Positions 49,826 to 63,029 are shown, numbered from the stretch's first letter. The stretch is DNA of 64,000 nt from Hansfordia pulvinata (GCA_006538405.1 BJKQ01000009.1:434001-498000), one strand, 5' to 3'. The notes: a model not told the origin generated them from the letters alone. Program-made: numbers and translations.

Positions 49826-51773
49826 CTAAGCCTTGGGCTGCTTGGGCGGCAGGTCCTTCCTGCGACGGAACTGGGCGACGGGGCCGTCCTGGCGGCTGAC
49901 GAAGCAGCAGTAGATCTGGAACTCGTCCTTCCTCTCGCGGCCCTCGGGCCCCGTGCCGGTGCCCTCGCCGGTGGTGTTGCCGGGCTCGAGGCGCAGGTCG
50001 TACTCCCAGACGAGGCGGGCGAGGATGTAGGACATCTCCTGGTAGGCCATGTACTTGCCGATGCAGCTGCTGCGCCCGGCGCCGAAGGGGTGAAGGAGAA
50101 GGCGTGGCCCACGGCGGGGCGCAGCTTGACGTCGGCCGGGTTGCTCAGCTCGCCCGGCATGAAGCGCTCGGGCCGGTAGGCCAGGGGCTCGGGGAAGACG
50201 TCCGGGTTGCGCTGCAGGGCGTAGTGGGGATGCCGAGGTTGGTGCCCTCGGGGAACCACTCGCCGTCGACGGTGATGCCGCCCGGCCCGGCGCGCCGGGG
50301 CAGGATGCTGGGCACCGGCGGCGAGATGCGCATCGACTCGTCGATGCAGGCCGGCAGGTAGCTGATCTTCTGCAGCTCGGGGCTGGCGAAGCGGATCGGG
50401 CACGACCCGTCCGCCGCCGCGGGGGCCGGGAAGGCCTCGCGCAGCTCGCGCGTCAGCCGCTCGAGCGCGTGCGGGTTGTGCAGCAGGTAGAAGAGGGTGC
50501 CGGTCGTGGCCGTGATCATGCCGTCCGTGCCCCCGATGATGAGGAGGCTGGCCTCGGACACGAGCTCGTCGGGCGTGAAGGACCGCCCCGTCTCGGGGTC
50601 CTTGGCCGTCAGGAGCTTCTGCCAGATGTCGTTGCCCACGATGCCCTGCTGGTGCTGCGCCAGCCGGGTGTTGGCGAACGAGCGGCTCAGCTCCATGAGG
50701 GACATGACGCCGTCGATCAGGGGCTTGAACAGGATCTTGTGCATGTTGAGGAAGAAGAGGGAGTGCATGTGCCCGACCAGGTGCATCCCGGCGACGCCCT
50801 GGGGCAGGTCGTGCACAAAGTGCCGGTGCTTGGCGTCCCTCTGGACGTTCCAGTGCTGGCTGAAGGTGACGTCGCCCATGATGTCGGCGATGCAGTGGGC
50901 AATGTAGTCGGACATGTCCTTGCCGGTGCTCCAGCCGGCGTCGGGGCCGTCCGGCTCGGCGCCCTCCTGCACAATCTCGCAGAGGTAGTCCACGTGCGGG
51001 GTGACGCGAGGCTCGAAGTTCTTGGTGGCGGTGGGGTTCAGGGCCGTGCCGTTGACCCGGCGCCGGAAGGCGTGGATCTTGTGGTCGACGGTGGTCAGGG
51101 ACATCTCGGCGCCGAAGAAGCGCTTGAAGGCGCCGTACACCTCGGACTTGAAGGTGTTGGCGTTGACATCGTGCAGATCCCGCGAGCCCTCGCCCGAGTT
51201 GACCGAGATGCGGCCCGGGGCGTAGCGGAGGAACTTGCCTGCAGGCGGGTCGTCAGCATCGAGTCTTGCTGTTGTCTTGTCTTGTCTTGGAAGAGAGAGA
51301 GAGAGAGGACTCACCGTGAATCTTGTGCTGTCTGTAGAGCTCGAGGTGGCGGCTCCCGTTGCCGATCCAGAAGACAATCCACCAGTCTGTGCAGGCCGCG
51401 AGCAGCGGGCCCGGGTGCTTGGCCAGAGGGTGGAAGACGAGCCGGTAGACGAGCCCCAGAGCGGCCTGTCAGGTCAGAGACGGGGTTAGCTGCTATTTCG
51501 GCACTTCACTTGGGATGGGGCGTGGCGTGGCGTGGCGTGGCGTGGCGTGGCGTGGCGTGGCGTGGCGGATCGGATCGGTGGCAAAAGCAGGGTCAGACTG
51601 ACATATTCCAGGGCGGCCAGGGCGGCCATCTTTGACAGCCATGTCAGACTGCGGGCCTCGTACAGCATCTGGACCATGAGATACAGCGTGCCGGCAGCAG
51701 CGCAGGCAAACCCGCCAGCGGCGGTCGTGTGGGGTCGCGACAGCATGATGTGGGAAAGGAGGGATGATGGCAC
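49826..51773 (-). CDS. cytochrome P450 monooxygenase
   Basis: A microsomal class P450, probably oxidising a lipophilic metabolite. Exon 1 (51773-51603) carries the N-terminal membrane anchor. Exon 2 (51465-51315) has the proline hinge region RLVFHPLAKHPGP. Exon 3 runs from 51238 to the stop at 49826. Motifs: I-helix IIGGTDGMITATTG, K-helix ExxR in DESMR, PERF-type YRPERF and heme-binding FGAGRSSCIG. In the I-helix the usual acidic-Thr pair is Asp-Gly, so the conserved oxygen-activating Thr is absent or displaced. Two one-base losses are inferred on the coding strand, at the runs 50226-50229 and 50087-50090. Restored length is about 578 residues; an internal start at 51746 would be 9 shorter. 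The gene lies nearest the UbiA-family gene and may act in the same pathway. Confidence 0.93.
51520..51566. repeat. (CGTGG)9 tandem repeat in P450 intron 1
   Basis: Nine perfect copies of a 5-bp unit lie between the end of P450 exon 1 and the start of exon 2, inside the intron. Confidence 0.92.
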
Positions 51774-53860
51774 GCAAAAAGGAGCGGCCAGAGGGGGTGG
51801 AGGAAGAAAGAGATAAAGAAAGACAGAAAGCTGAAGGAGAGGATGTTGTTGTTGCTGTTGGTGTTGGTGTTGCTGTCTGTCCTGGGAGCTCTTCTATGGC
51901 CGGGTTGAAGGACACTTTTTAAGCTGCCTTGAGTCGGCCCCTCGCCTGCTTGTTTCGAGGGCGGTAGGGATAGGGATAGGAGAGTATAACGGCCCATGTC
52001 AGTGGACTGATGACCTTGGCTACCTGCTGTCCGGTAGTGTGGCAGGCACTCTCCAACTCGTAACTTGAGAGTCTCGAGTCTCGAGTCTCTTGATCCAAGC
52101 CGTCCGCCCCGGCCGTGGGAATCCTACGAGCAAGTCCATGGACTAGCCGGTGGAGCCGGCAACCCTGCTGCTGTTCCTACTCGACCCACGCCCACCGCGG
52201 TCGCTGCTCTGTCTGCCAGCCAAACCACTCTAACTCGCCCTAGCGTACGGGAGCTGGGCTGTCAGCCCCAAAGAGACCCATCCATACCATCCAAAGATGC
52301 TGGGCCAAGCCGGGGGCCGTTTGGGGTCGGGACGCACTGTACTCCGTACATGGTAGCCTGTAAGTGAGTCGGGTGCCTGGTAGAGCAGGGCATCCAATGC
52401 GGGACACTTGCAGTGCCCACCAGGACTCACCTGTACCCACAACTCGGACCCTACCACCTCTATTCGGATATGTAGGTACTTACCTAAGGTAGACAGCAGG
52501 CAGGCAGGCAAGCAGGCAGGCAGGTAGGCAGGCAGATCGGGGGCGGGCGATAACCAGCAGAATCCTCCAGGCCTCTCTCTCTCTCTCTCCAAGCCCTGTC
52601 CAGACTGGCCTCGGGACAGGCATGTGCCCTATTCTCGTCCTCTGCCCTATTCTCGTCCACTGCCCCCGGGGCCTGCCAGCATACACACCCCTGCCACAGC
52701 GAAGCCAACATTGATGGCTGAGAGACTTGCTGAACGGAGTATGTATATAGTTTAGGAGGTAGCTAGGTAGCCCCTAATTAGTTCCTAGGTAGTACCTAAG
52801 GTATGTGAGTACCTAAGCTAGGGCGAGGCCCGCATATTAAGGATGCCGCACCCACCACATCGTCAGTACGTACTGCCGAGGCGGACATCCAATGTTCAAC
52901 TCCACCTCCCTTGTGGCCGCCCGCTCGCCACTGCTGGGTTCCGCCTTTTGGAGCTGTGGAATCAAGATTTCCCCGGCGCCGTTGCGTGAGTGGGTAGACC
53001 GTAGGGGGGGATGCCGTAAAGCCCTGTGGAGCGGCCGAGGCGGGTGGACGATCCCCTAGATCCAACGTCATGGCCAGAACGGAGACGACACTCGCGGTGG
53101 ACATGGGCAAAGTCGTCTCTCTGCCCGTCTGCGCGTAGGTCTCCATGTAGGCCCTCTGTATTGGGAACGGTCCGATGGGGGGAGGGGGATGCCCGACCCC
53201 ACGGATCCATCCAGGCACGCAGGCCAACGAGCTCCTGATCCGAGGCTCCGGCTCTGTCAAGGCTATCGCCAACCCTATCGGTCTCCGACGCCAGCTGGGC
53301 CACGCCGTCCCCACCCACGCACCCGGGACCCTCCCCCCCCCCCCCCCCCCATTTCGCGGCGCTCACCCTTATTCTGAGGGGCCCCAGGGGAAGGAGGACG
53401 GCCCTGGGCCAATATTGCGCTCACGCTGCTCCAATTTTAGGAACACGACTTGCATCCTCACGCCACAGGGCCCCATCACCGCATCACATGTCCCGGGCCT
53501 AAGGGCCTAGGACGGCGAGGCGCCTGCCCCGGCGGACGGGTTCCGCGTGGGCTCCGGTGGTGTGTTCCTGGAGGGTCGGATCCCGCCAGCATCGCATGCC
53601 AAACAGGCGGCAGGCGAGTCTGGCTCGGTGGTGAGTTGCTAGATAAGTCGATCACCGGCCTCGATTCTCTTCTCTTGTGCCGCTCCCCAAATCTCGTGTC
53701 GTTCATTCCCAAGCGCCTCTTCGCCAGAACCGCCTCTCGTCAACACAGAGGGAGGAAGTGTGAGAGAGAGAGAGAGAGAGAGAAAGCCCTTGGCCAACTC
53801 CCTTTCCTTCATCCATTCATTTTACATAATATATATATCAAAAACCTTACCTCGGTAACC
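51774..53860. other. divergent intergenic region between P450 and UbiA-family gene
   Basis: The 2.1 kb separate two divergently oriented genes and probably hold both promoters. CAGG repeats lie at about 52495-52535, a C19 run at about 53332-53350 and a GA repeat at about 53763-53784 in the UbiA-gene leader. No supported gene. Confidence 0.5.
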
Positions 53861-54920
53861 ATGGCTGTCCGGGAAGCGCAACCACTGCCCGAGAAGGGCG
53901 ACTTTGTCGGCGACTTTGGCGTCTGCGAGAAGACCCAGCTGCTCGACGACAACGAGCTGACCGCCTCGCCGTCGGCCGGCGAGTCTCACAGGAGCCTCGC
54001 CTATCACCTCAAAACAATACTCCTCTTCACCAAGGGCGACTGGAAGACCATTGTCATCCCGCAGACCGTCTTCGCCCTGTCGGTCGCCTACTCGGCCATT
54101 GGCTCCTCTATCTCGTCCTCCTCCTCCTCCTCCGACAGCAGCAGCAGCAGCAGTAGCCTCCTCGACATGACCACCCTCGCGACCCGCTTGCCCCTCGCCG
54201 TCGCCTGGCTCTGGCTGCACCTGCTGGTCGAGGACATCACCAACCAGCGGGTGCCCGGCTCCGTCCTCGAGGACGCGCACAACAAGCCCTGGCGGCCCAT
54301 GCCCTCGGGCCGCCTGACCTTCGCCCAGGCCCAGTCCCTGCTCAAGCTGCTGGTCCCCTGCGCCGTCGGCCTGAGCTACCTCCTCGGCAACCTGACCCCG
54401 AGCCTGATCATGATGACCCTGATCTGGTACTACAACGACCTGGACGGCAGCAACGCGGGCCTTGGCAGCGCAACGCCACCAACGCCGCGGGCATCGCGGG
54501 CTTCGGCTGGGGCGCCGTCGCGGCGCTGCTGGGCGGCGAGGCCGCCGTGCCCCGCCCGGACCTGCTGCGCTGCTGGCTCGCCGTGACCGCCGCCATCGTC
54601 GCCACCACGATCCACGCCCAGGACTTCCCCGACGTCGAGGGCGACGCCGCCCGGGGCCGCCGCACCATGCCCCTGCTGTACGGCGAGACCCCTTCGCGCG
54701 CCCTGCTCGCCGCCGCCGTGCTCTTCTGGACCGCCGCCTGCCTGCTCTTCTGGGACGTCGCCGCCCTGTGGGCCTGGGCCGCCGCCCTCGCCGTCGCCAG
54801 CTCCATGGCCGTCGGCACCCTCTTCGACCGCTCCCAGTGGCCAACGAGCTCGTCTGGAAGCTGTGGTGCCTGTGGATCGCCGTCATCTACCTGCTCCCGG
54901 TGGTGGGCACGGCGGCTTGA
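53861..54920 (+). CDS. UbiA-family membrane prenyltransferase or terpene cyclase-like protein
   Basis: A membrane protein of about 353 residues. After a polar N-terminus comes TILLFTKGDWKTIVIPQT, typical of the fungal UbiA-like group that includes the fumagillin terpene cyclase. The first Asp-rich motif is in LLVEDITNQ, followed by SVLEDAHNKPWRPMPSGRL. The second is QDFPDVEGDAARGRRTMPL (DxxDxxxD). Seven to nine hydrophobic segments are visible. The closing segment NELVWKLWCLWIAVIYLLP is also typical. These enzymes use a prenyl diphosphate with Mg2+ and either transfer or cyclise it; which applies here cannot be read from sequence. Two one-base losses break the frame, near 54460-54465 and near 54838-54842. 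A P450, an SDR and an acyltransferase lie close by, which suits a terpenoid pathway. Confidence 0.92.
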
Positions 54921-56239
54921 GAGCGGGGGAAGATCTTTTCGAGCTTTTTTACACTACCTCACTTACACACAGTCATTTGCGTTTTTCTTTCCCCGTTTAT
55001 CTTTTTTCTTGGGTGTCATTTTCCGACTATCGTCATTATCTTTTTATTATTTTCTTTTTACTCCTCTCTTATTCTCTCACTGCACATATTTTCGAGTCAC
55101 TTCCCGCGGAGCATCTTTTCCTTATCTGTCCTCATACCCCTCGGATGCCTCTGCAAGCCTGGAGCCTGGAGCCTATCAGCCTGGAGCTCGCTCACTCTTC
55201 CCTATTTTCCCCCCCCACACCCATCCTGTACATACATACCTCCCGTGGCCCTTGGATAGGCCCGCCTGATACCAAAAAAGGCAAAACTTTGACATATTCA
55301 TACACATCTTCAGTCCCGACCCGAATCTGCACACGTGATGACGACCAAGGGGCGCCGCATTGCGCCTGCAGCAACCCCCATGCGCCACTTCAGAGAGAGA
55401 CGCTGCATCGACATCCCAGTCGAGGACCGCGTCGAGACTTCGAGAGAGGCGAGGCCTACTTGGGCCACCGACTGGGGAAGAGGCTATGAGGTAGTGCTAC
55501 ACGCGGCTTCTGACCTTCTCTTGTCCACCTCCTTGGGCATTTGGCCTGGTCGTGGGGCGGGTCGCGGCCGGCCGCGTCTCGGACGAGGTGAAGTTGCCCG
55601 AATTAGACCATCCACGGCCAGGGGGTACGAGTAGTAGCGTAGCAAGGGCCGCGGCCAAGTGCCGATCCGGCCGCAGGATCCGGGAAGAAAAAACCACCCC
55701 TTTGGCGCGCTGACCGGGGTGGCTCTACGCGCACCCCCCCCCCAGCCACGGCGATTCTACTTTGCCATGTACCCGGACCTGCAAGCGGGACCCTCCGCGC
55801 ACGGCCGATTCCTTCGAGGTTGCAGGCGGATGGGCGGGCAAGGTCGTCGGCACATGACCGCCGCTCGCTGGGGCACCTTTGTCAGACAAGGGCGAGTCGC
55901 GCCTCGCCCTCGCCCTCGGCATTTGGCTGTGTAAGTGTGTGTGCCCTGGATAGGAATGGCGTTTCCATTCATCGCGACAACCCCCCTCCCAAGTGTCGGA
56001 CTCACTGCGAAAGCACCACTGCTTCAATGCGTTAACCGCGCCTTGGGGCAAGAAAAAGGGACCCCGAGGGATGTTGATGTCATGCCCCCCTCCCCCTTCC
56101 CACCAAGCGTGAACGAATGGAGCGGTCCAGTCTGCCCAGTCTGCCCAATCTTCCCATTCTACTTTGTAATGACGGCAAACACCGCTGAGCTCCTCATTAA
56201 ACCCGCTGCACGTCGCAGGCAGGGGTCTCCGACTTGTAA

Positions 56240-56425
<186 letters not shown>

Positions 56426-57865
56426 TCTCTCGCTTGGGACATTGATGGGAGGTTCCGCGAAGCAGTGCACTCCAACTTTGCCCAGGTGGGCAGGTGCTCG
56501 TCAACTCCGAGGTTCTCCCACCCGGGCGCCCCGACGAGGTTGGCAAGATCGCCCTCTCCAGCCCTGCAGGCTGCTTGCGTGTCAGCCTCGGGGCGTTCCT
56601 GGTGTCGGCCCACGAGCGGCCGTGGTGGTGGGTGGCCCAGCTTGCTAGGTACTGATAGATACTCGTACCATGTAGTAGCTAACGGCGCGGCCCTGTTCCC
56701 ACTTTCTACCCATTCGAGTATGTACTTCACCCAGCCGAGAGCTGGAGGTCGGCCGTTGAGGTCGGGTCAGGGAGGGAGGGGTGCTCATCAATCACTGATA
56801 CTTGTAGATCGCGCGGTCTAACGTTGTGTGGTAGAGCGAATACGTCAGGAGGCATGTACGAAGGTACTTAGAGTAAGGACTCGTAGGTACAGTGGGTTGT
56901 GTAAGGCGAGAGTACTGGTTCTCGCACACATAACCTAGCGCTGCTCCTCTACGCGCACTTGCTTCGTCAATGGCACAATGCCCGCGTGTAGTGACCTGTC
57001 GCAGTGGGTGACCTACGAGTGAACATCTTGCGAGGTACATCTGAAGAGGAGGAGACTTGTGCGAGTCCCGCTATATCACGGCGTACACTTTGTCCACATC
57101 AGTAACGTGCGAGACGCGCAGCGTTCCTGGCCCCCACGATGAGGGGCCACTTTAGGTATGCTTAAAGAGAGGGGACTCCCGAGAATGAGAGAGAGAGAGT
57201 TGGAGAGAGAGAGATGGGCCGCGATAGAGAGTGGAGGGTCGGCAGGAGGGGCGCAGCAGCGATGATCCTGACGAGTCCATCTTCATCTCGCGGCGCTCTG
57301 CAACGGCCATCCCGGCGAGACCAGCGCATCACAAGGGCCAACAACAGTCGGGCATGACAAGAGGATGGGCATGACAGGACGATGGGAAACACACTCGCCA
57401 TCACCACGGACCCTCCAAGTGCATAAAGTACCTGCACAGGGGACGAGTACCTTGGCGTGCTGGAGAATGAAGGCACGCAGGCACCAGCAGGCCCCAGCTC
57501 ACCGCAGCAGACCACACCACTGGGCGAGCGTCAGAGGATTCGGCAGGATGCGATGCGCCGGGGGTTGCGCGGGCCCGGGCCATTTTGCCCTACAAGCTTG
57601 GCTCTGGAATACTCCGTACGCGCGAGTGCGAGTACTCGTAGACGTAGACGTGTGGTGAGCTGCAGAGTCGATCAGGCCGGGGTCCCTTGTCGTGGCCTGT
57701 GAAACCGGCCCTCAGCTGGCTCGACCCTGGCCTGGCCAAGCGACCCGGACCCCTGGGCTCTGCTCTATCTATTCATGGATCGACGACTTGCAGGTCGTCA
57801 CTTGTGTACGAGTGAGTGCTCGTACCCCAGCAGGAAAATGGGGACCTGTTGGTTCATAGTCGAGT

Positions 57866-57920
<55 letters not shown>
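57866..57920. repeat. (AGC)18 trinucleotide repeat
   Basis: Eighteen AGC units lie outside any supported gene. The poly-Ala and poly-Cys readings on the two strands have no gene context. Confidence 0.93.
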
Positions 57921-57924
<4 letters not shown>

Positions 57925-58404
57925 GAACAGCCGAACCAGCGACATGCCTTAGGTATTTGATTGATGGATCGGTTGGAGAGATGCCCAGCAGAGAGGAGAG
58001 CCCCTGAGGCACCCGCCCAACCCATCCCATCCCACGACCAGTAGAACCAACACCGTCGGCCGAGCCGCACACAAAAAGCCTCCCCCCCGTTTCCCGCCCG
58101 TCCCGACTCAACTGCCGGACGCCCCTAAGCAGCCTCCCCCTCCTGGAAATACCTCTCCCCGGCACCTGTCTATCTGCACACACACACACACAGCAACCTA
58201 TCATCTGTGCCCCCTACGATACTCCTGAGCGCGCCCCTTGACACCTTCTTCTCTATTATACCTCTTCTTTGCTTTGCGGCCTGCCCACTGTAACTAGCAT
58301 CGTGCTTGACCGTCCGTCCCGTTTTATCATTCAGCCCAGCCCAGCCCAGCCCCAAACCCCCTCCCCCTCCCCGCCCTGACAAGAGCCCAAACCCCACATT
58401 CATC

Positions 58405-59735
58405 ATGGCCACCACCACCACCACCACCACCACCACGCCTCAGACCTGGTTCATCACCGGCTGCTCGAGCGGCTTCGGGGAGCAGCTGGTGCGGCAGCTG
58501 CGCCAGGCCGGCGACAACGTCATCGCGACGGGCCGCAGCGCCGAGACCAAGCTCGCCCACCTGCGCGACACGGGCGCCGCCATCCTCGACCTCGACGTCG
58601 CCTCCCCGCCCGACGTCATCCAGGCCAAGATGGACGAGGCCTGGGCCATCTACCCGGGCGGCATCGACGTCGTCGTCAACAACGCGGGCTACATCCTGTC
58701 CGGCGCCGTCGAGGAGATTCAGTAGGTTGTCTCCCCTGCCCCCTGCGTGTCTTGCTGTGTTGCTCGTGCGATCACACAGCCCCCTCTGCGATGCCGCCCT
58801 CTCCCAGCGGGCCTGCTGTCTTGACCCCACCAAGAGCAAAGGTCAGACAATAGAGAGATAATGGGGGAGAGAGAGACAGAGCGAGACAAAGCACACAGAC
58901 ACAAGACGAAAAGACTAACTCGAAAACCCCCTCCACCCTCTCCAGACCCAAAGAGCTGTCGGACATCTTCCAGACCAACTACTTTGGGCCCTTCCACATC
59001 ACCCAGGCCGTCCTGCCCAAGCTGCGGGCCAAGGGCACCGGCACCCTGCTGTACATGAGCTCCGTCGCCGGGTGGCACGGCTACGGCACCTCGACGGGCT
59101 ACTCGTCCACCAAGTTCGCGCTCGAAGGTACGTTGTGACGTCATCGCCCGTCGGGCGGTCGGTCCCCGCAGTATGAGTACACGTACACCCCCATCTCACC
59201 TCAGCACGATGCCCCATCTTTTGCGTGTCCATCTCTCCAACACGAAAGAGAGATCATGGAGACCCTGGAAAGAACAGACAACAAACAGCCCCCTCCCCTC
59301 CCCTCCCACCCCGAAACCTTGCCGGATTATTGGCTAACCCGTGAGGGCCACGCAGCCATGGCCGAGTGCCTGTCCCGCGAGCTGGCCATCATGGCCCCGG
59401 GGCTCAAGGTGCTGATCGCGGAGCCGGGCTACTGCAGCACCGACTGCTTCAAGAAGCTGAGCCTGGTGCCCTCGCGCGTCGAGCACTACGCGCAGTTCAA
59501 CGCGGGGACCAGGGCGTACGTCGACGGCGTCATCGGCAACGAGCCGGGAGACCCGGTCAAGGCCACGGCCCGCATCGTCGAGCTGGTCAAGGGCACGGGG
59601 GCGGCCGAGGGCAAGGAGGTGCCCCTGCGCGTGCCCCTCGGCAGCGACACGCTCGAGATGGTCCGGGCCAAGTGCCACGAGACGCTGCGCATCTGCGACG
59701 AGTGGGAGGACGTCGCCAAGAGCACTGACAAATAA
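58405..59735 (+). CDS. short-chain dehydrogenase/reductase (classical SDR)
   Basis: An NAD(P)-dependent oxidoreductase of about 295 residues. After a poly-Thr start come the cofactor motif TGCSSGFG (TGxxxGxG), NNAG, the catalytic Ser in YMSSVAGW and the Tyr/Lys pair in YSSTK. Exons are 58405-58721, 58946-59127 and 59346-59735. Intron 1 (GTAGGT donor, CCAG acceptor) joins IQ to PKELSDIFQTN cleanly. Intron 2 has a good donor GTACGT, a GGCTAAC branch site and a GTGAG acceptor. There the phases differ by one base: the expected ALEGHAAM needs one G fewer at 59346-59348, or an unusual acceptor. The family fold and the residues on both sides are otherwise intact. The substrate is unknown; neighbours suggest a terpenoid pathway. 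Confidence 0.9.
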
Positions 59736-61264
59736 GACTTGAGGCGTGATTGCTCGCACGCGCGTGTAAATGTTCTATACCTGGTACCTAGTTTTTTAAG
59801 CGGCGTCGGGGTCTTCGGGGTGACCTAGACTCCGCGTAGGATTTCCCCCCCCCCCCATCTTCTTGTTCAAAATTTCCAATCCACTACCGAATTCTCTCGT
59901 CCCATCAGAAACATGCTCGTGCCCGCTTGCGAAACCCGAGTGAAGCGATCCCACGCCTTGCAACCAAGAGCCCCAAATCAGAAGAGCCACCGACCAGAAA
60001 GACCCAAAAGATCCTCCGCAGGCAAGCTTTCCCGTGCCATCAATGTCTCAGGTCCCGAGCCCATTGTGGTAGCAGAGCCAATCGGCAGCGCGCCAGAATG
60101 CCGTGTCCAACCCAAGAACTGCAAAAGGCGGACCCTGAGTCCCTGACCCTGCCCTGCCGACTCCCCCCTCCCACGATTCTCGCGATACATGACTCGTGTC
60201 CAAATTCTTTTCACCTTGGGGAGCCAGGCACAACCTTGCACGGATACATGCACACGCGGACGCGCGAGTTCTCGTACCACCTCCAAGGCCGCATCTTTCC
60301 TACGGCGTGCCAGCAGCCCACGACGCAAGCGTACTAGATCCGCGACGGAGACAGAGACCTATGTCCGTCTCGCCGCCGACGACGACTGACGACCGAAGGG
60401 CCCCGAGCAGATTAGCCCGGATCTTTCACTAATAGGTCTTTCCCCTTGCCCCAAAGCGATCGCCCTCTTACAGAAGCACGCAAAAAAGGCAGCTGCCAAG
60501 CGCGCGCAGGGCTGCGCCTACGAGTACAAGCCAGGCAGGCGCGCTGAAACACACACAAGCATTTAATTGGGCTCTCGCTTGGCCGCTCCAGACCCCAAAG
60601 CCCGGACACCGACCCGCAAAACCCGACTCGCGCTGCCTCCCTCAGGCACCACCCACAGCAGGGGTGTATTGTATGGTGTTTGATTTTCCCGCCAGAGCGC
60701 GCGCCTTGTCCCACGGGCCCCTACGGGGGAAGCCGGCGAGGGGATCTAAAAATACCTTGCCTACCTTATCTACGGATAATACCATGGACAAGTGGATAGG
60801 TGGTGGTCGTGCGGAACTTCGCGGACCAGGGGGGGGGGGACGGAAACACCCACCCTTCCCCTGTATTCTCCCAATATCTCCAATGCGCATACTCTTGCAC
60901 ACTTGGATGAGTGTGTACGAGCAGTTATCCATGACGCGGCTCAGCTCGACAGGCATGATACCCCTGTGTGCCTGCCAAGCCTGCTCGAAGTAGGATTTTC
61001 AACGGCCAGAGCGAAAAGTGGGGGGGAGGGGGGAAGATGCCCTACGAGTACTCTTAATTACACTGGGTCCTCGAAAGTAGGTATTCTCGGTTCCAGGGCT
61101 CAACATACTGCATGTAGATATACATACACCATCTCGCAATCTCAGAACCACTACCTAGCATAGTGAGTAAGGAAGCTGGCAGAGTCATGTCTTTTTCGAA
61201 TTTGTGCAAAGTTCATGTACGTGGACTTTCAAAAAACGCCTCCAGGCTCCCATCCAATCTTCTT
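59736..61264. other. intergenic, convergent 3' flanks
   Basis: This lies between the SDR stop and the acyltransferase stop. TACTCGTA-type motifs occur at 60519 and 61043. No supported gene. Confidence 0.5.
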
Positions 61265-63029
61265 TCACCCGCGCAACCGGGCGGCGCCGCCCTGGATGCG
61301 CAGGCCCGCGAGCAGCTCGTCGCGCACGCGCCCGACGACGCCCTCGACGAAGTCGGCGCGGTAGTACGCCCGGTTGAAGGCGGCCGACAGGCCCAGGCGG
61401 CCCCGGAAGCTCCAGACGTGGAACTGCAGCGAGCGCGCGCACGTCTCGGTCGTCAGCCACGCGTCCTCCACCTCGAAGCCGCCGCCCCCAGACTTAGACC
61501 CCGGAGAAGACCCCGGAGACCCGTACCGGCTCCCGATGTACCGGTCCAGCCTCCCCAGGCTGCTCAGGTCCGGCGACTGCAGAGGCGGCATGCCCGGAGG
61601 AGGGGGCGCCGTCATCAGCGCCTCGGTTCGCGCCGCCAGCGGCTCGATCAGCTCCAGCAGGCTGACCGTCGTCGTCGTCTTTTTCTTCTTCATCTTCCCG
61701 TCTTCTTCCCCCTCGGCGGGGGCGGGGTCATCGTACTCAAAGTAGGCGTTGGCGTCCGCCGAGTAAACCCCTCGAGCTCGCGCGCAATCTCCTCGAAGCT
61801 CTTCCCCTCCTGCCCCTGCCCGCCGCCGACGACCCCGCGGACGCAGATGGGCAGCCCGAGGTGGAACAGCCCCAGCGGCCCGACCTCCTGCGCGGAGCAG
61901 GGGGCCCCGCGGAACGCCGACATCCTCGACAGGGGCGCGCGCAGGTCCGCCGGCGAGAAGGCGCAGTACGCCCCGCTGGCCGCGGGGTGCTGGGGGAACG
62001 AGGCGGCGACGCGGATCACGGCCGCGTGCGCGGCGCTGGTCACCGAGGCGCCGAGCCAGCGGCACGCGACGACGGCGGCGGCGGTGGAGGCCTCGTCTAG
62101 CGACGTCGCGGCGCGGCCGGTGGGGCCGGGGGGCGCGTCGTCGTCGTCTGCGGTGGTCGGCAGGCCGATGGGTGGGAAGCCCGAGAGGTAGGTGCCCAGG
62201 ACGTGGTCGCATCCCGCGGCGACGGCGGCGGCGGTGGTGGAAGCGGTGGTGGTGTCGGGTGGTAGTGGGGCTGCTTCTTCCCCCCCCTCCCCCTTCTCCT
62301 GCTGCTGCTGCTGCTGCTGCTGCTCCTCCAGCGCGCGCAGCACCCCGGGCACGTTCTCCGGCAGCACCGACGCGGGCGGCCGGGCGGCGGCGGCGGCGGC
62401 GGCGTGCGGGCTGCGCCAGTAGCTGGCGAGGGGCGCCTCGGTCCCGCGCTCGAGCACGTCGGCCAGCACCCCGAGCAGCGCGCCGCCCAGCATCGCCATG
62501 CCCACCCCGTCCAGCCGCCAGTGCGAGCTGCGCAGCACCGCCTCGCCCGACGCGGGGACCCAGCCGCACTGCGCCTTGGCCTCGGGGCCCAGCTGGCCCA
62601 GGAGGTCCCGCGCCGCCGCCGCCGTGCCGTGGCGCGTGAAGGTCTCGCGCGCCCAGGCGGCCGCCGCCGCGGACTCTTCTTCTTGTTCTTCCGGGTCGTC
62701 AACGACGACGACGAGCCGGTCGCCGCCGCCCTCCTCCTCCTCCTCCTCCTCCTCGGCCGAGGAGGAGGAGGAGAAGGGCACGATGGCGGACCCCAGGGCT
62801 GGGAATTGGTGGTGGAGCACCTGCCAGGCGCGCACGAGGTAGGGCTCCGGGTCGGACGACGCGGGGCCCGAGGCGGGAAGCGCAGCTTGAGCACCAGCCA
62901 GATGACCCAGTGCTCGCGGCCGTGGGCCTTACCGGCCGAGGTGATGGTCTTGAAGAAGCCCTCCAGCTGGCCCAGCGGCCGGGACTGCGTGGTGGCGGCA
63001 CTGGAGGGGAGGGAGGAGTCTAACGCCAT
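61265..63029 (-). CDS. Tri3-like acyltransferase (condensation/BAHD-like fold)
   Basis: The ATG at 63029 opens a protein of about 588 residues resembling the fungal 15-O-acetyltransferase (Tri3) group, which acylates hydroxyls of small molecules with acyl-CoA. The N-terminal region has REHWVIWLVLKL and a long Glu/Ser insertion. The catalytic-type motif is SSHWRLDGVGMAML (H-x3-D-G). Later segments include GTYLSGFPPIGLP, LDEASTAAAVVACRWLGASV, GPLGLFHLGLP and a C-terminal FHVWSFRGRLGLSAAFN. Low-complexity Ala, Gln and Asp insertions are frequent. Two one-base losses break the frame, at the short G run 62876-62878 and the C run 61768-61771 (plus strand). The family assignment rests on the HxxxDG context and overall layout, so the substrate class is open. 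Its position beside the SDR, UbiA-family and P450 genes suggests a tailoring role. Confidence 0.78.

Noticed and set aside
57781..58070. Poly-Cys or poly-Ala proteins across the AGC repeat
   Set aside because: Both are translations of (AGC)18 in non-genic DNA with no supporting start or intron.
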